From the NCBI GenBank assembly GCA_029378245.1, contig JARKIF010000021.1, positions 372,001 through 436,000 on the forward strand: a DNA stretch of 64,000 bases, read 5' to 3'. Both the position numbers and the translations under genes were made by a program. This DNA is from Roridomyces roridus (taxonomy: Eukaryota; Basidiomycota; Agaricomycetes; Agaricales; Mycenaceae). The number at the start of each line of letters is the position of its first letter. Position 1 is the stretch's first letter. The notes below the pieces were generated by a model. The model saw nothing but the letters and a program-made list of their open reading frames with translations, did not search any database and was not told where the DNA came from. Positions 22,897 through 34,595 of the stretch are shown here, one piece after another.

Positions 22897-24702
22897 ATGG
22901 TCCTCGACCTCGGCTCTCTCTCGCGTGGCAAGGCAGCAACCATCTCACGAGGAAACAACGTACCTGTCTGCACGCACGCTCAACCTCACCTTCCGGGAGA
23001 GATTTTTCTCACCATTTCCGAGTTCCTTGGCAATGCGGAGACCCTGGCATTGAGCATATCGGTGCTGCGCCTTCGCTCACGATTCATCGACTTCAGCTGA
23101 CGTGCTTGTTGCAGTGCTCTGACTTGCGTACCCTCCTCATGCCAGCGATGTACAGGACGGTGGAATTGCAGTCTAATCGGGCGTGCAGATTGGGCCTCGT
23201 CATGTTCCGACAACATCCCCACCTTTGCGCCTTCATCCGAACGCTTATCGTCCGCCCAAACAGCCCCGTCCCATCCTGGCCGCGCCTAAATGGGTGGATG
23301 AACGAAGTCCAGCTGACGTTACTCATCGAGGAGCTCTCAAGTCGGCTGAACAACCTCCGCAAATTCGAGTGGGGTGGATTGGAGCTGCCAGACGGAGGCA
23401 TGTGGGCGGCGCTTAGAAGTTGGTATGTCAATCTAACTAGCCGTCCGCTGATACGCCCAACTGCCACCGTAGCTGTCCGCTGCTCAAGACAATCCATTCT
23501 ACGGTCGGATCTAAATACCTCGAGCCGCAATGCGAAGTTAGTGCGTTCATCCTTCCGAGATGGATATCTTGTCCAACCCGAGCAGCTGTTTAGCTTCGAG
23601 AACTTGCAGAGTTTCTCGTTATGCGCTCATCCTGGCCAGAGAAGTGCGTCTTCTTCTTTGTTTCCATCCTTGTCATTCATACTAAACGACGCGCCCAAAA
23701 GATATCTCTGAGATGCCGCTTCCTTCTCAGCTCTGGGAAATGCTTATCGAACGCTGTCCCAAACTTGAGGAGCTCACTCTCCGCCTGTTCCACTCTCCCC
23801 ACAGCCTCCGCGAACTTGATACCCTAACATCCTGCACATTCCCCTCTCTTCGCGCATTTCACATAGAAATTTGGCTATCATCTACTGACCCTGGCCTCTC
23901 GTCACCCTCCCTTCCGTGTTTCGGTAAATTTCTCTCGGCCCACCCCAACCTCCTTGATCTCAGTATCCTGCCCTATGCAAATACTCGACCTTCGGGCGCC
24001 CTGCCTCTCTTCCTTGCTTCCACGGCGCTACCCCGCCTGCAGTCGTTTGTAGGAGTAGCTGAGCATCTCGCGGAGCTCCCAAACCCTGCCTCAATAACAG
24101 TACTCGATCTCACCGGAGATCCTGTAGACGAAACGGGCGTTAACTCTGTGGCCTCCCTGCTCAAACGCCTCGTATCTCTGCACACGCTCGACATTCGCAT
24201 CGCGCATCCTAGCCTGCTCGTATCCATCCTCGTCGCAGTTCCCGCGCTGTCCACACTGCGCATCATGTTCCCCTGTGGCTTCAATACGGTATGTCAGACT
24301 CGGAATATTCCGCCAACTTACGAAATCCAGAAAACCCTGAACGAAATATCACTTGCTCTCCACGAGCGCCTGCCGTGCCTCCGCTCGTTCACACTGTACA
24401 AGATCCATCACCGCATGGACGCCTCGATGCTGCGGAGCGCCCTCGTGCTCTTTGCAAAGAACCCGCGCTTCGAACGGGTCGACCTAGCCTGGTTCACAGC
24501 TGCACGCTTCCAGCGGAAGCAAAATGGTAGCTATGTCGTTGTACGAAGGCGAGGGGTGGAATATTTGGATGTTTGGGAGCGTGGGATCCGCACTGGCATT
24601 GGCGGTCGGCTCACTCAGCGTTCGTTCCAGCGCCGGTTTCAGTATCACTTCGAGGACCATTGGTGGGGCTTTGTGCGGGACTGGGTGCGAAATCGGTGGT
24701 GA
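22897..24702 (+). CDS. F-box-like protein with leucine-rich spacing
   Basis: After MVLDLGSLSRGKAATISRG an F-box-like segment reads LPGEIFLTISEFLGNAETLA. I splice four short introns: SIS|CSDLRTLLMPAM, LRSC|CPLLKTIHS, PQCE|LFSFENLQSF and HPGQR|NISEMPLPSQLW. The long last part holds many leucine motifs (CPKLEELTLRLF, FPSLRAFHIEIW, HPNLLDLSILPY, LHTLDIRIAH). A fifth, 42-base segment (about 24289-24330, GTATGT...CCAG) is in frame and may also be an intron. It would remove VCQTRNIPPTYEIQ without changing the frame. The tail is basic and aromatic (FEDHWWGFVRDWVRNRW). Family role: SCF adaptor, target unknown. Confidence 0.75.
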
Positions 24703-25053
24703 GATTCGTACGTTGTCTTGCCACCGTATCCTGGCGAAGGCGCTGAAATTAATTCGTTGCGCAGCGTCGGCCTTGTTTAACTGGCTTCTTGTTTTCTAGA
24801 ATCGTTCCTCAAATTGAAATTTTGAACATCTTCCGGTCATCGGGCCGCATGATGATTCCCGCCCCTATCATGAAATCAGTGCCCCTGAATTGCCCTGGTG
24901 ATGGCTGCACAAGACGCATGCCATCTTGATGCCATCCCACGCGCGAATCAATATCCGAAACTCAATCCAGGGCGATTGGAAATTTCAAACGGGATCAGCC
25001 GAGGGCTATTTGAATGGGGCTCTGCAGATCTCCCGCTCTTGCTTGCTGGTACC
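24703..25053. other. short intergenic region
   Basis: No supported gene. Open frames here run into the hydrolase from upstream without an ATG that extends the family match. Confidence 0.45.
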
Positions 25054-26358
25054 ATGCCCTCCCTCGACCTCCCCACCGCAAACGGCCTTGGACGCTTTCA
25101 CTACACACTGTCTACGCCCGAGGATGCCGACGCCACGGCCATCGTCGCGGGGCTCCCGACGCTCGTCTTGCTGCATCCGGTCTACATCGGGTCCCACATT
25201 TTCCACCGTATGAAGTCTCGCTATTCTTCCCGCAGTGCTGCCACTGATCAGGACTGTCTTCAGCCATATTTGCGGACCCACGGCTACGACGATTCAACCT
25301 CGTCACGATGGATTTGCGGGGGCATGGACAGACGTCGGCGGATGTGGAGGATACGTATGGGCGTGAAACGGGTGCCAAGGATGTTTTGAATCTCATGGTG
25401 CGTGGCTCCAATTTCACTCCTATACGTTGAAATTCACGGACCCGTGTGACAGGCGGCGCTCAAACTCCCCGCATGCCACCTTATGGGTGTGTCGATGGGT
25501 GCTTGTATGGCGCTTCAAGTCGCCGCCCTCGATCCAGAGAAGGTCCTTTCGATGTTCATGCTCTCGCCTCTTCCGCTCCAGGAGGTGCGTTTCTTCTGTC
25601 GAAATTGTTCTGTGAGTTTCTGACTGTCCTGTCTTCTCAAGCCGCCCGAATCCGCCGAGGGACGGCAGGAAATATACGACTGCTGGGTCGCTGGATTCGC
25701 AGACTACCCCGATCGTGTGGACGATAGCGCGCTCGAAGATGCCGTCTACGGTGCCGTTCAATTGGCGTTCAACAACCAAAATACGAACCTCGGCAGCGCG
25801 TGCGTGTCCGCCCTTCCGTTCACCCATTAATTCTCATTTCATATAGCCTCATATCACACGCCCTCCCTTCGGGAATCCGCAACTGGTCCCCGGACAAATT
25901 CTCTGCCTTCCACACCGCCAGCGTCAAATTCTTCCTCAACCGCTTCCCGCTCCCAAAATCTCAACTCGAACGCATCCGCGCGCCGATCGCCCTCGTTCAC
26001 TGCTCCGATGACGTCGCATACCCGATCTCGTACTCGGAGGAGCTGCTGACCTCGTTGAGGAGCGCACAGCTTGATGCGAGGATATATACCATTGAGGGGG
26101 CGCCGCATTTTGGCAATGTTACGCATGTGAAGGAGTGAGTTTTGTCTGCTTTTCTTTTCTTGGCTACGGGGCATCTGACTGATGAACTATTGCAGGACCA
26201 ATACCATGTTGTACGATTTTGTGCTGTCGAATTTGACGCCCGGTATCGCCATACCGGCTGCACAGTCTGGGGTGAAATCTCCGTTTGCGGCTGATTTGAT
26301 GGCGTTCGGGTTGGAGGAAGGGGACGGGGAAAGTGATAGCGACGAGGGTGATTACTGA
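25054..26358 (+). CDS. alpha/beta hydrolase
   Basis: Six exons (25054-25207, 25264-25397, 25453-25584, 25642-25799, 25847-26134, 26196-26358) join in frame to 342 residues. The LPTLVLLHPVYIGSHIFH segment carries the oxyanion-hole region. FNLVTMDLRGHGQT is the strand before the GHG turn. The nucleophile elbow is GVSMG (Ser) in CHLMGVSMGACMALQ. The acid and histidine positions are supplied by IALVHCSDDVAYP and EGAPHFGNVTH. The end is acidic (GDGESDSDEGDY). Members include esterases, epoxide hydrolases and polyketide-type thioesterases; the substrate cannot be told. The start at 25054 is the first ATG in frame with the family region. Confidence 0.85.
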
Positions 26359-26982
26359 GTGGACATTTGTGTATCTAGATCTGTACGTGCGATATTATAT
26401 TCCTTGTGTATAAAGTTCAACGCAGGATGGAACGTAAGTAATACCCTGTGGGGTGGGCATTCCCCGCGCGGAACCGTGTGTCCTATATCATCCGTTTTTC
26501 CCCAGAGATGTAGGTCATAGTTCGCCACGAGGCGAAGTACTGATAAAAATACAGCTTAGACAAGCCGGACGTAAGAGTGGGTGACCTCATACTCTCATTG
26601 TGTTCGTTATCAACACCTCCTCTGCTAAATGCGTTCCAAAAACGACCAGCTTGTGCAGATAAAAGACCAGAATCACCTCGAGAGCTTTCGCTCTAGATCT
26701 TTGAAGCCCGATTCCCTCCTCGGTCGACTGAACTTGAACATTGGAACTTGTCGACTGCCGGATTGGTCGGTGGATTCAAATGTCGATGTCTAATTCCTCC
26801 GTTTCAGACCGTGCGTGACCTCGTGCTTGCTGTGTCACCCACGATTTCGAGAATCAAGGTTGGAGTCTGATGCATTATACATACACCGAGCGCATTTGCT
26901 CCGTGTCCGCTATCTTCCGTGGCCATGGAAAACGCGAATTTAAAACCCACGCGAACCGACCTCTGAGTTCACCGCCTTTCCC
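26359..26982. other. intergenic region
   Basis: No coding signal seen between the hydrolase stop and the next ATG. Confidence 0.5.
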
Positions 26983-28434
26983 ATGACCGCTACCCAAAAC
27001 TCTCTCTCTCGCCCTCTTCGCAAGCTCTTCCGGCGGACGACGACGACGAATCCATACCCGAATTTGAAGCATCTAACGGTATTCAAGAGGGCTCGGCCCC
27101 ACCGTATCCTCCCATCAGAAGTCTGGGACAGCATCCTCGCAGACCTATCGGATGACTTCCTGCTCCTCGCCGCAGGCGTCTGCAGCACCTTCAACGAGCG
27201 CTGTATAGTCGAATACCTCCACCGCCACGGCGTCTCTCGCCAAGACCTGCGCTCTCACAGCACCCTCACCCTCCCCGCGGACTTGCTGCCCGTCTTTGCG
27301 CTCTCGGTGCAGACGATGCCTCAGGCACACACGCTCGTGTGTACCTTTTTGGCGTTCCACGACGTCCCGAGGGAGCTCCGCTATCTGCAGCAGTTCATCA
27401 GCCGAGCTGATGCTGGGCAAGTCCAACAGCTCGATCTGCGGTTCGATGGGAATGTGCTGGGGACAAACACCCCGTACTCACAGCAGGAGCTGTTGACGGA
27501 ATTGGAGGGTGTGTTAAAGGCGATAGTGGGAAAGACGCCGGGCGGGCCCGTCGCGGTGTTGGACGGGTCAGATATCCACTTGGTTGGTCCGCGGTTCAGT
27601 TTGGCGTCGGTCAAGGCGGATCCGACGACATGTCGGCTGGTATGGGAGCACAAGACGCGGTTGCTCCTCCGGGACATCACGTCCATCCACTGCTCTGTAG
27701 CTGGACTGGGGACGTCCCAGCCCTTCACCCTCATCGTTTTCAATCACCAGGCTGAGCCAACCGTGCGCTTCGGAGCCAAATTTCGCACCCAACAGACGGA
27801 GCTCAATGCCCTTCTGCCGCACATCAACTTTCCCGGCGCATTGGCACGTGTACGCATCGCAGCGCTCGTGAATCCTGCTGTACTCGCCTCGTTCGTCACC
27901 CGACACCCCACAATCCAGTTCATCCACTCCGAGCTCAGCTCCAAGCTCCCGCCGCGCCGGTTGCTAACAGAACCCCTGGCACTCCCGAGTCTCACACAAA
28001 TCGAGTCCAAGCACGTCGCACATCTGCCCGCGCTGATGGAGGCCTTTGGGGGTGCCCCACTCCTCGAAACTATCAGTCTCCCCATCCACCGACGTACCCC
28101 GGGGGAGGTAGTCGTGCTCACCGAGGCGCTTCGAGGCCTAGCGACTCTGCCCGGTGGAGAGCTCCGTATGAGCCTCTGCGCCTGGGACATCGGGCGGCAT
28201 GCATGGGAGCCCATTACAGAGGCAGAGCGCGAGGTCGTCGAGAGCCTGGATAGGATCACGGCGGTGTCGATCGAGGCGGATTCTGTGGGGGATGTGATGT
28301 GCCAGCTGCCCTGGCTTGCGATGCTTCCTGCGCTGGAGAGTGTGAAGGTGAGAATCTTTGAACGGTGGGCGTCGGCGGGCGAAGTGCGTGCTGCGCTGCC
28401 GGGCGTTGCGGAGATTGAGGTGGTGCAAAGATAG
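26983..28434 (+). CDS. F-box-like protein, intronless
   Basis: A single uninterrupted frame of 483 residues. A basic N-terminus is followed by the F-box-like RPHRILPSEVWDSILADLSD and LLAAGVCSTFNERCI. The body has weak leucine periodicity and no catalytic motif. The absence of introns is unusual beside its intron-rich neighbours and may mean retroposition or simple intron loss. Family role: probable SCF adaptor. Confidence 0.72.
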   Translation: MTATQNSLSRPLRKLFRRTTTTNPYPNLKHLTVFKRARPHRILPSEVWDSILADLSDDFLLLAAGVCSTFNERCIVEYLHRHGVSRQDLRSHSTLTLPADLLPVFALSVQTMPQAHTLVCTFLAFHDVPRELRYLQQFISRADAGQVQQLDLRFDGNVLGTNTPYSQQELLTELEGVLKAIVGKTPGGPVAVLDGSDIHLVGPRFSLASVKADPTTCRLVWEHKTRLLLRDITSIHCSVAGLGTSQPFTLIVFNHQAEPTVRFGAKFRTQQTELNALLPHINFPGALARVRIAALVNPAVLASFVTRHPTIQFIHSELSSKLPPRRLLTEPLALPSLTQIESKHVAHLPALMEAFGGAPLLETISLPIHRRTPGEVVVLTEALRGLATLPGGELRMSLCAWDIGRHAWEPITEAEREVVESLDRITAVSIEADSVGDVMCQLPWLAMLPALESVKVRIFERWASAGEVRAALPGVAEIEVVQR

Positions 28435-28740
28435 TTGGGTAACAATTTTTTTGTGATGACTTTCGACGATTGTTTGTAACGTTAGTTGTTTCTGCGAAGA
28501 ATGAGACTTTGTACGATTATCTTGTCCGGAAGGAAAAGCGTGATATCGACGAATCAGAACTCAGGATAAGAATCGAAAGGCCCTCAAGTACCTCTTGCGA
28601 GCCACTGATATATCAGGGCGTCGAAGACAGCGCCCTCATCCATTCAATCTTCGAAGTCGATCTTTTGTAGGACGATAATACGAGTCGCATACGTGCCCCA
28701 TTACAGCATCTGGGTATACCATGGTATGTATGGCTCCACC
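28435..28740. other. short convergent intergenic region
   Basis: This region lies between two convergent F-box genes. No coding or structural feature seen. Confidence 0.45.
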
Positions 28741-29937
28741 TCAGAATCTGCAAGCCAAGTCTGAGTACAACGAAGAAAAAGAAAGCAAGTACGACGTACT
28801 GCATCGCACAATGATACTCGGGTCCAGATTCCACCGATACGCACGGAAATCCTTCCAGAACAACTCGACCTCCTGCGTGTTGAAGTTTTCCGGAGGCCTC
28901 AAGCTGAGCACCACCACCCTCAGGTGCTGGAAATGTTCGTGGAGGGTGGATAGCTCCGTATCCAGCACAGGCAGATCGACTTGTGGAAATTCCTCTTCTT
29001 GGAATCGAATGGCCAAGATACGATTCCGCACGTCTGGATCCATCAAGCGAATCATTCGAAAGTTGTGAAACAATCCGGCGTGCCAGTTGTTTAGGATATC
29101 GAGTTGAGTAACGGCGCGGAGATGAGTAAGATGGTGGGCTCTCGCGCCATGTGCCTGCAAGTACCAGGTTAGTGGGCGTGAGAAGACCTTTGAGTGACGC
29201 ACAACGAATGAAATGATTGTTATGGTGTCGAGCGCGGGCGAAAGAACATCGAGGAGGTCCTGTCCGATTTTGAAAAAGATTCTCAATGCCTTGAGCCCGC
29301 GGACGCTAAATGGGCACCTGGGATCTCGCAACCACGAGACAGAGTCCGCAGGGAACGCCTTTGACTTGAAAGATTCTAGCTGTATCCGCTTGTGCATCCC
29401 CACCGAATCGCTCGCAGGAGGCACATGTACATGCGCTAGTGACTTGATCACGAGGTCGCAGGACAGATGTCTGATATTTGCAGAACATCCATCCCACATT
29501 CGGGCGAGTTGATCCCAGGTTCCAATGACTGGGTCCACGGTCACCGAAATGAGGGACGGAATGGCGAGCAAAGGTGCGATGACATCCGCTGCGCCCATCC
29601 ACTCATGAGTAGTGGCAACGAGCTCGAGGGTGGTCAAATGGGGGAATGAAACGGCAGCTAGTCTTCGTAAAGGGAAAAACTGGGGATCTTCGTCAAAGCG
29701 GATGACGAGTGTCTTTACGAAGGCAGCAAGATGAGAGGAAGTCTCCAAGGCGGCCGACAACGCCTCGCACTGAGCGATGAGGTGGATATTGATGGATGAA
29801 AAGAGTCGCGACTGGCCAGGATGGACCCAAGCCCGACTGACGAGGGCGCATGCGCGGAGATCGCGCCGGGCGTGGACAAAGCTCAGGGTGAGGTTCAGGA
29901 GCTCTGGGATGTGTAGAGGTCCACGTTGGACGCTCAT
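28741..29937 (-). CDS. F-box-like protein
   Basis: The N-terminus RGPLHIPELLNLTLSFVHA followed by LRACALVSRAWVHPGQSRLF is F-box-like. The leucine-rich body contains VKTLVIRFDE, FPHLTTLELVA and VRGLKALRIFF. A 48-base stretch (29155-29202) has a GTGCGT donor, a CTAAC branch site and a TTGCAG acceptor. It is in frame and without a stop, so the mature protein probably reads IISFV|AHGARAHHL and lacks 16 residues of the open frame. With that intron removed the product is about 382 residues. Family role: SCF adaptor. Confidence 0.74.
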   Translation of the reverse strand: MSVQRGPLHIPELLNLTLSFVHARRDLRACALVSRAWVHPGQSRLFSSINIHLIAQCEALSAALETSSHLAAFVKTLVIRFDEDPQFFPLRRLAAVSFPHLTTLELVATTHEWMGAADVIAPLLAIPSLISVTVDPVIGTWDQLARMWDGCSANIRHLSCDLVIKSLAHVHVPPASDSVGMHKRIQLESFKSKAFPADSVSWLRDPRCPFSVRGLKALRIFFKIGQDLLDVLSPALDTITIISFVVRHSKVFSRPLTWYLQAHGARAHHLTHLRAVTQLDILNNWHAGLFHNFRMIRLMDPDVRNRILAIRFQEEEFPQVDLPVLDTELSTLHEHFQHLRVVVLSLRPPENFNTQEVELFWKDFRAYRWNLDPSIIVRCSTSYLLSFSSLYSDLACRF

Positions 29938-30411
29938 GCGGGCTGTAGAAGGCGTTGGGTACGGTGAGTCGATCGCAAGAGGTCAAGGCACACACGATGC
30001 AGTGTCGTTGCCGGTGGGCGGAAGCAAAAGAGGCGGAGTCATGTGATGCGAAAGCCCGACCTGATCAAGCCCTGATCCGAATCATCCGATTCCCATTGCC
30101 CTCTTCCTGCCAACCTGCTTCTCCATTGCGCAGATTGGTAAAGCGTTTCTGTCCAGAGGAAGATTTTGTTCCATGGTATTTCATTCACTTGGACCGCTAC
30201 TTGACCACTGCAAACCTCGGCCTCCCTCCGCCGCATCCCGATTGATTCGATTCTCCACTCTCTTGGATTGAATCCTTTCGACCGGCTGTTTCTCGTCGCT
30301 GGACGCGGTGTGTCATAATCCTTCCTCCGTCGTGACGTGTGAATCGTGATAGATTGAAGCCAGTGCCCAAAGCTGTACAGGCGCCTAATAGCTCTTTCCC
30401 TCCCTTTGTCC
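29938..30411. other. divergent promoter region
   Basis: This region lies between the starts of a minus-strand F-box gene and the plus-strand gene at 30412. No coding feature recognised. Confidence 0.45.
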
Positions 30412-32505
30412 ATGGAGGCTTCAAGTGAATCCCAATACGAGTCGGCCATGTAAGTAATTCTCCTCCTCTGTTGTTAGGACCCGGTTGCCGAGATTCATGC
30501 AGCTTTACGGGCGCCTTCTTCCCCCAATCGAGAGGGCTCGTCATCTCGGGCGGCACTTTCCTCAGCGTCACGGAAAATCGAAATCATCCACCCCCGAACC
30601 CGGACTACCACCGCTTCTCCATCGCCGACGTCGACCTGATTCGTGAGATTCGCATCGATGCGAGCTCACGAGTCGTTGCACGTCGCACTTCGCCTGGCAC
30701 CGGTCTTCGCCGCATGTACTCGGCCACGGTCAACCGCACAGCTCATAGAATGACGGTGGCTATGTATCAGGGTCGTGGTTCTGCGGAAGTATGGCTCATC
30801 GCCTCGGAGATGTGCTTCAAGCTGACTTGCGCCCCAGAAATGGCGGAAAGATGTATCCCTGCACTCAATGTTTCGGTGAGACAACCGACAAGATGTTTGC
30901 TTTCGGAATTCGTTGACCCGTATTCAGGCATCCCAACTTTGTTCAGATATACGGTGCTGCCAGCTCGACCAACATTCATGCAATTATATTCAATGACAGT
31001 GAGTCCCTTGTCAGTGCAAGCAGCGGCGGTTCTCATACTTTTAGATCTTGTACCCTTTGAGCAGCATCTGCAACTCCACGAACAATCCCACTTCTCCACA
31101 ATCTACATATTTGAATGGGCGGTAAGTTCCCACTCGATCTCTCAATCCCGTGGCTCAGGATTGGTCAGAATCGAGAGTTACGCGTAGGTTCAAGTGCAGA
31201 CGCAGCGGCACTGCACGCTCACAAAGATCACAGAACGCATTCGAATGTTTCACACACGTCTCCGGGGAAAAGCGTCTAGTGCGTCCATGGTTCTGCTGCC
31301 GCGCCTATTCTTGACATCTGGTTCTCCAGTCCGTTCGCGACTGCACGTTCTGGCATCGTCCTGCAACCGACCGACTCTGTTTGAACCTCACACCCAAAAC
31401 GAGAACCTGGGGCCCCAGTCCCCTTCACGGTTCCAACAAAGAAGCGATCTCCTCCGATGTCCCTCGTGAAGAAACGGAAATCCTCGATTCCTTGGATCTT
31501 GGCCATTATCTCTGGCTTTGCTACAGCCATCTTGCCCGAGAGCACAGACTCATGATGCTACGTGATGGGGAATTCGACCTTGGCTCGGTAATCCATTGGC
31601 CTGCAGGATCGCAGCTCGAAGAGGATGCAGCTCCGATAGCGTTCTGCCAGGGTATGCGGATGACGGTATTGGGAAATGGCTGGTTACCGCACGGCGGGAA
31701 ACAAGCTGCCCTCGGAAGACCCGAACACTGGCAGGTCATGGATATCTCCAATCCGTACCCGTGGATTCCACAAGATTATGTTTCGCAGAGCCTTTATTCT
31801 GCAGATGTCTATGGAAGGACGATCTCGGCCCGCCTTCACAATCTGGGTACCTACACTGGAGGCACATCCATCTCTGCCCCGGCTGCCTGGCTTTCGCGTG
31901 CCAATGAAATCTTGGATACGTTACAGATCGACTCTAAACTCGAAGATTACGGTGCGCATCACATTACCCTGGCTTCACCTTTTGCTGAGTTGAGGGGACA
32001 GTACTTCTAACCGAAGTCCATGTTCTTCTCGATGTCGGGACACCCTCGCATTCAGCATCTTCACCCGAAGGCTACCTGATTCTTTGTCCACCAAATGCGC
32101 TCATCACACCAGATTCATCCAAGTTCCGATGGCCAGTTCTGCCTTATTATTGGTCCAGAGACCCATTCGGTGAACAGCGTCTGGTAGTGGAGGAGGCGGA
32201 GAAACTGGGATTCCCGGCTATAACTTGTCGGGGACACGTCGACGGCAAGTCTTGGGATGCGAGCGTGTACGAGGGGGTCCGCCGGTTCATCGACATGAAA
32301 GCTGGCAGTCGGGAGCTTCTGGAGAACGATAAATGGCCGTCCTTCCATCTAGGTGCGAGGGAAAAGTTGTGTTGCTGCCCGGCTGATTCGCAGAAATGTA
32401 GGAATCCACCGCGACAAGTTGAAGGCTTCTGGCGCTGAGGCCCATTGGGCAGACGAAACATTCGACTCGATGGACTTGAGTGAGCAGATATTCAACATTT
32501 CGTAG
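30412..32505 (+). CDS. expanded agaricomycete family protein with kinase-N-lobe-like segment
   Basis: I recognise the layout from repeated, uncharacterised proteins of mushroom genomes but know no function. After a short first exon (30412-30449) an intron leads to IFTGAFFPQSRGLVISGGTF, then ADVDLIREIRID and RRMYSATVNRTAHRMTVAMY. Removing two introns (about 30790-30838 and 30874-30929) gives GSAEKWRKDVSLHSMFRHPN, FVQIYGAASSTNIHAIIFND and NLVPFEQHLQ. These resemble the beta-3/alpha-C/beta-5 part of a protein kinase without the usual VAIK lysine. Further on come DCTFWHRPATDRLC, AWLSRANEILDTLQIDSKLE, EGYLILCPPNALITPDSSKF and KSWDASVYEGVRRF. The last exon ends MDLSEQIFNIS. Exon borders around 31130-31330 are uncertain. 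No kinase C-lobe, HRD or DFG is present. Confidence 0.68.
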
Positions 32506-33127
32506 CTCGTTCGTTCAACCAGTATGCAGGGCTAACGCTTGAAAGTGCGTATTACTTCATGACCAATGGCCCATGAAAGACATGAAATACCTACGTCCAC
32601 GCCCGAGTCAGGATATGAGTACTTTGATCAAGCTACATACTTGCTTGAAGAACTTTCCGCTGAATTGACTCTGAGCCTAGTGCGGGGTGCATCCGACATT
32701 CGCCGTTCGGACCAGGGTGGACGAGGGGAGCGGTTGAGACAGGCCGGGACACGGTCGATTTCGAGTGTCCTATCTTCTGTTCAACCTTCCAACCATTCGT
32801 CGAGAGGTGAACATGGAGTGGTGACTCTGGGTCCTCCAAGTTCTAGCCAGAAATTGGCAATTGAACGAGTCCAGAGTTCAGATTTGAGTCAGATCCCAGT
32901 TGAATCCGCAGGCCCAGAGGATACGTCGCCCGCCAACAGGAATCAATTGCGAATAGCGTAACTGAGGAACGGCGCGGCCCTTTCTGTTCAAACTTCACTG
33001 TCAACGCGCCCAGTTGTCTCGGCTCGCTACGCATCTCCTTCTCACGAATTCAATCGGTTCGTCTGACTGGATGATTGGCTTTCGCGAGTCAATTTTATTC
33101 CTCCGTGACAGGCCTCCGAATCTCCGA
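32506..33127. other. intergenic region before the terpene synthase gene
   Basis: A 131-codon open frame (32566-32961) is present but has no recognisable motif and poor support as a gene. I leave it unassigned. Confidence 0.35.
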
Positions 33128-33135
33128 TATAAAAT
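33128..33135 (+). promoter_or_regulatory. TATA box of the terpene synthase gene
   Basis: TATAAAAT, 64 bases before the ATG chosen at 33192. It supports that start over later in-frame codons. Confidence 0.5.
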
Positions 33136-33191
33136 GAGATCTAGAGGAGACCAGGTTGTTCATTGCACGCTACACGCCCGACGTTTTTGCC

Positions 33192-34526
33192 ATGGACAGG
33201 TGGGTGACATCTTTACTGCGGCTCCCAAGTTTCGCTCATGAGTCAATTGGATTTGAAGCACCAAAACAACGGTGGGGCTTCCTGTCTTCCAGCCCAGCAC
33301 ACGTTTGACGGCCACCCAGGTGCAGCACGACACCGAGAATCCCATCCACATCCGGGGTATCATACAATCGTTTCTGGACGGCGTCTGCTATGAGTCTCCC
33401 CGCAAGATGTGGGGCCCTGGGATTGAAAACGCTATTGAAACACTACGGCACGACATCAACGAGCAAGTCAAGTTGTGGGCCGTGGACGACGCTGAGATGA
33501 AAGTTTTCGACGCGTTTTCCAAAAAAGCTGCGTCCGTCGTTGAAGTGCGTGCATCCAATACCGTCCTAGCCGTGATACTCTTCTCAAGATAAGCAGTTCT
33601 TTTACTATCACCATCCGTATGAAATAAAGCTCGACTTCTCGTTTTACGCATGGTCATTATGGACCCAGTGCCATCTTCCCTGAACTGCTGCTGATCTTTC
33701 ATGCAGGTTCTTTTTCTACCTCGACGACATGACTCCCCGCGGTTCTCTCGAGGCATTCCAACGTATGCTCATGACCGGACGCGCCGCTGACATACCTGGA
33801 CCACTCGCACATTTGCCGGATATGCTCGCGTTGCTGTACAAGCATTGGGCTCCCGTCCTCGCCAACTCTATGGGAACCGCCGTGCTGGACGCCATCAGCG
33901 CCACAGTCCTGGAGAGCGGGCAAGATATAATTGAAATGGAGAATCGCGTGACAGCGCGTGGTTGGCCGTGGTATATGCGGACGAAGACCGGGCTGGCCCC
34001 TGGTTTTTCGTGCACGATCTTCCCGCTTGCCGCGCACCCAGATATCACGGCGTATATAAAGGCGTTGCCAGACATGGATAAACAAATCTGTTTCATCAAC
34101 GACATTCTTTCGTGCGTGCCTTTTGGCGATGAGGAAACTATGCTGAGCGTTGTTAGATTTTACAAAGAAGAACTAGCGGGCGAAGAAACCAACTACGTTT
34201 CCTTGCGCGCCAAGGTTGAGGGCAAAGACCCCAAGCGCGTCTTGGTGGAGATGGTGGAAGAAACTGCTGTTTTGCACCAAAGTATCGGCGCTACTCTCGA
34301 TGGACAACGCGAGGTGCTGGCGGCCTGGGCTGCATTTCAAAACGGTTACATGTACGTGACTTGGTATCCTCAGGTCCTCGAAGCTTGAAGTTGAAATGTT
34401 CCTTGCAGTGCCTGGCATCTCTCGGTGGATAGATATAAATTGGGGACAGATTTAGGATTCACTTGGCAGTCCCGCGACATTGTCGTAGTTCAGCCTGCCA
34501 TTAGTATTAGTAGATTCAACCAGTAG
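33192..34526 (+). CDS. TRI5-like (trichodiene synthase family) sesquiterpene synthase
   Basis: Class I terpene cyclases ionise a prenyl diphosphate, usually farnesyl diphosphate, with three Mg2+ ions. Six exons (33192-33199, 33298-33544, 33594-33652, 33707-34111, 34157-34351, 34409-34526) give 343 residues without a frame break. The first metal-binding region reads FFFYLDDM. The second (NSE) motif becomes NDILSFYKEELAGEE only when a 45-base intron (34112-34156) is removed; this intron has no stop and keeps frame, so an unspliced reading destroys the motif. The last intron removes a premature stop and restores the C-terminal WHLSVDRYKLG, matching the basic DRRY-type motif of TRI5 relatives. 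The 8-base first exon is the least certain part. The product is unknown. The first aspartate motif is shorter than the classical DDxxD. Confidence 0.86.
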
Positions 34527-34595
34527 ATGCCGTGATCGGCCATCAAGGCCACAGTAGAAACATCATACCATCACGTCAGCATGATTATTTCCCGC

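Noticed and set aside
32566..32961. Open frame of 131 codons between the kinase-like gene and the terpene synthase
   Set aside because: No recognisable motif and no clear promoter; it might be a small gene but cannot be supported.
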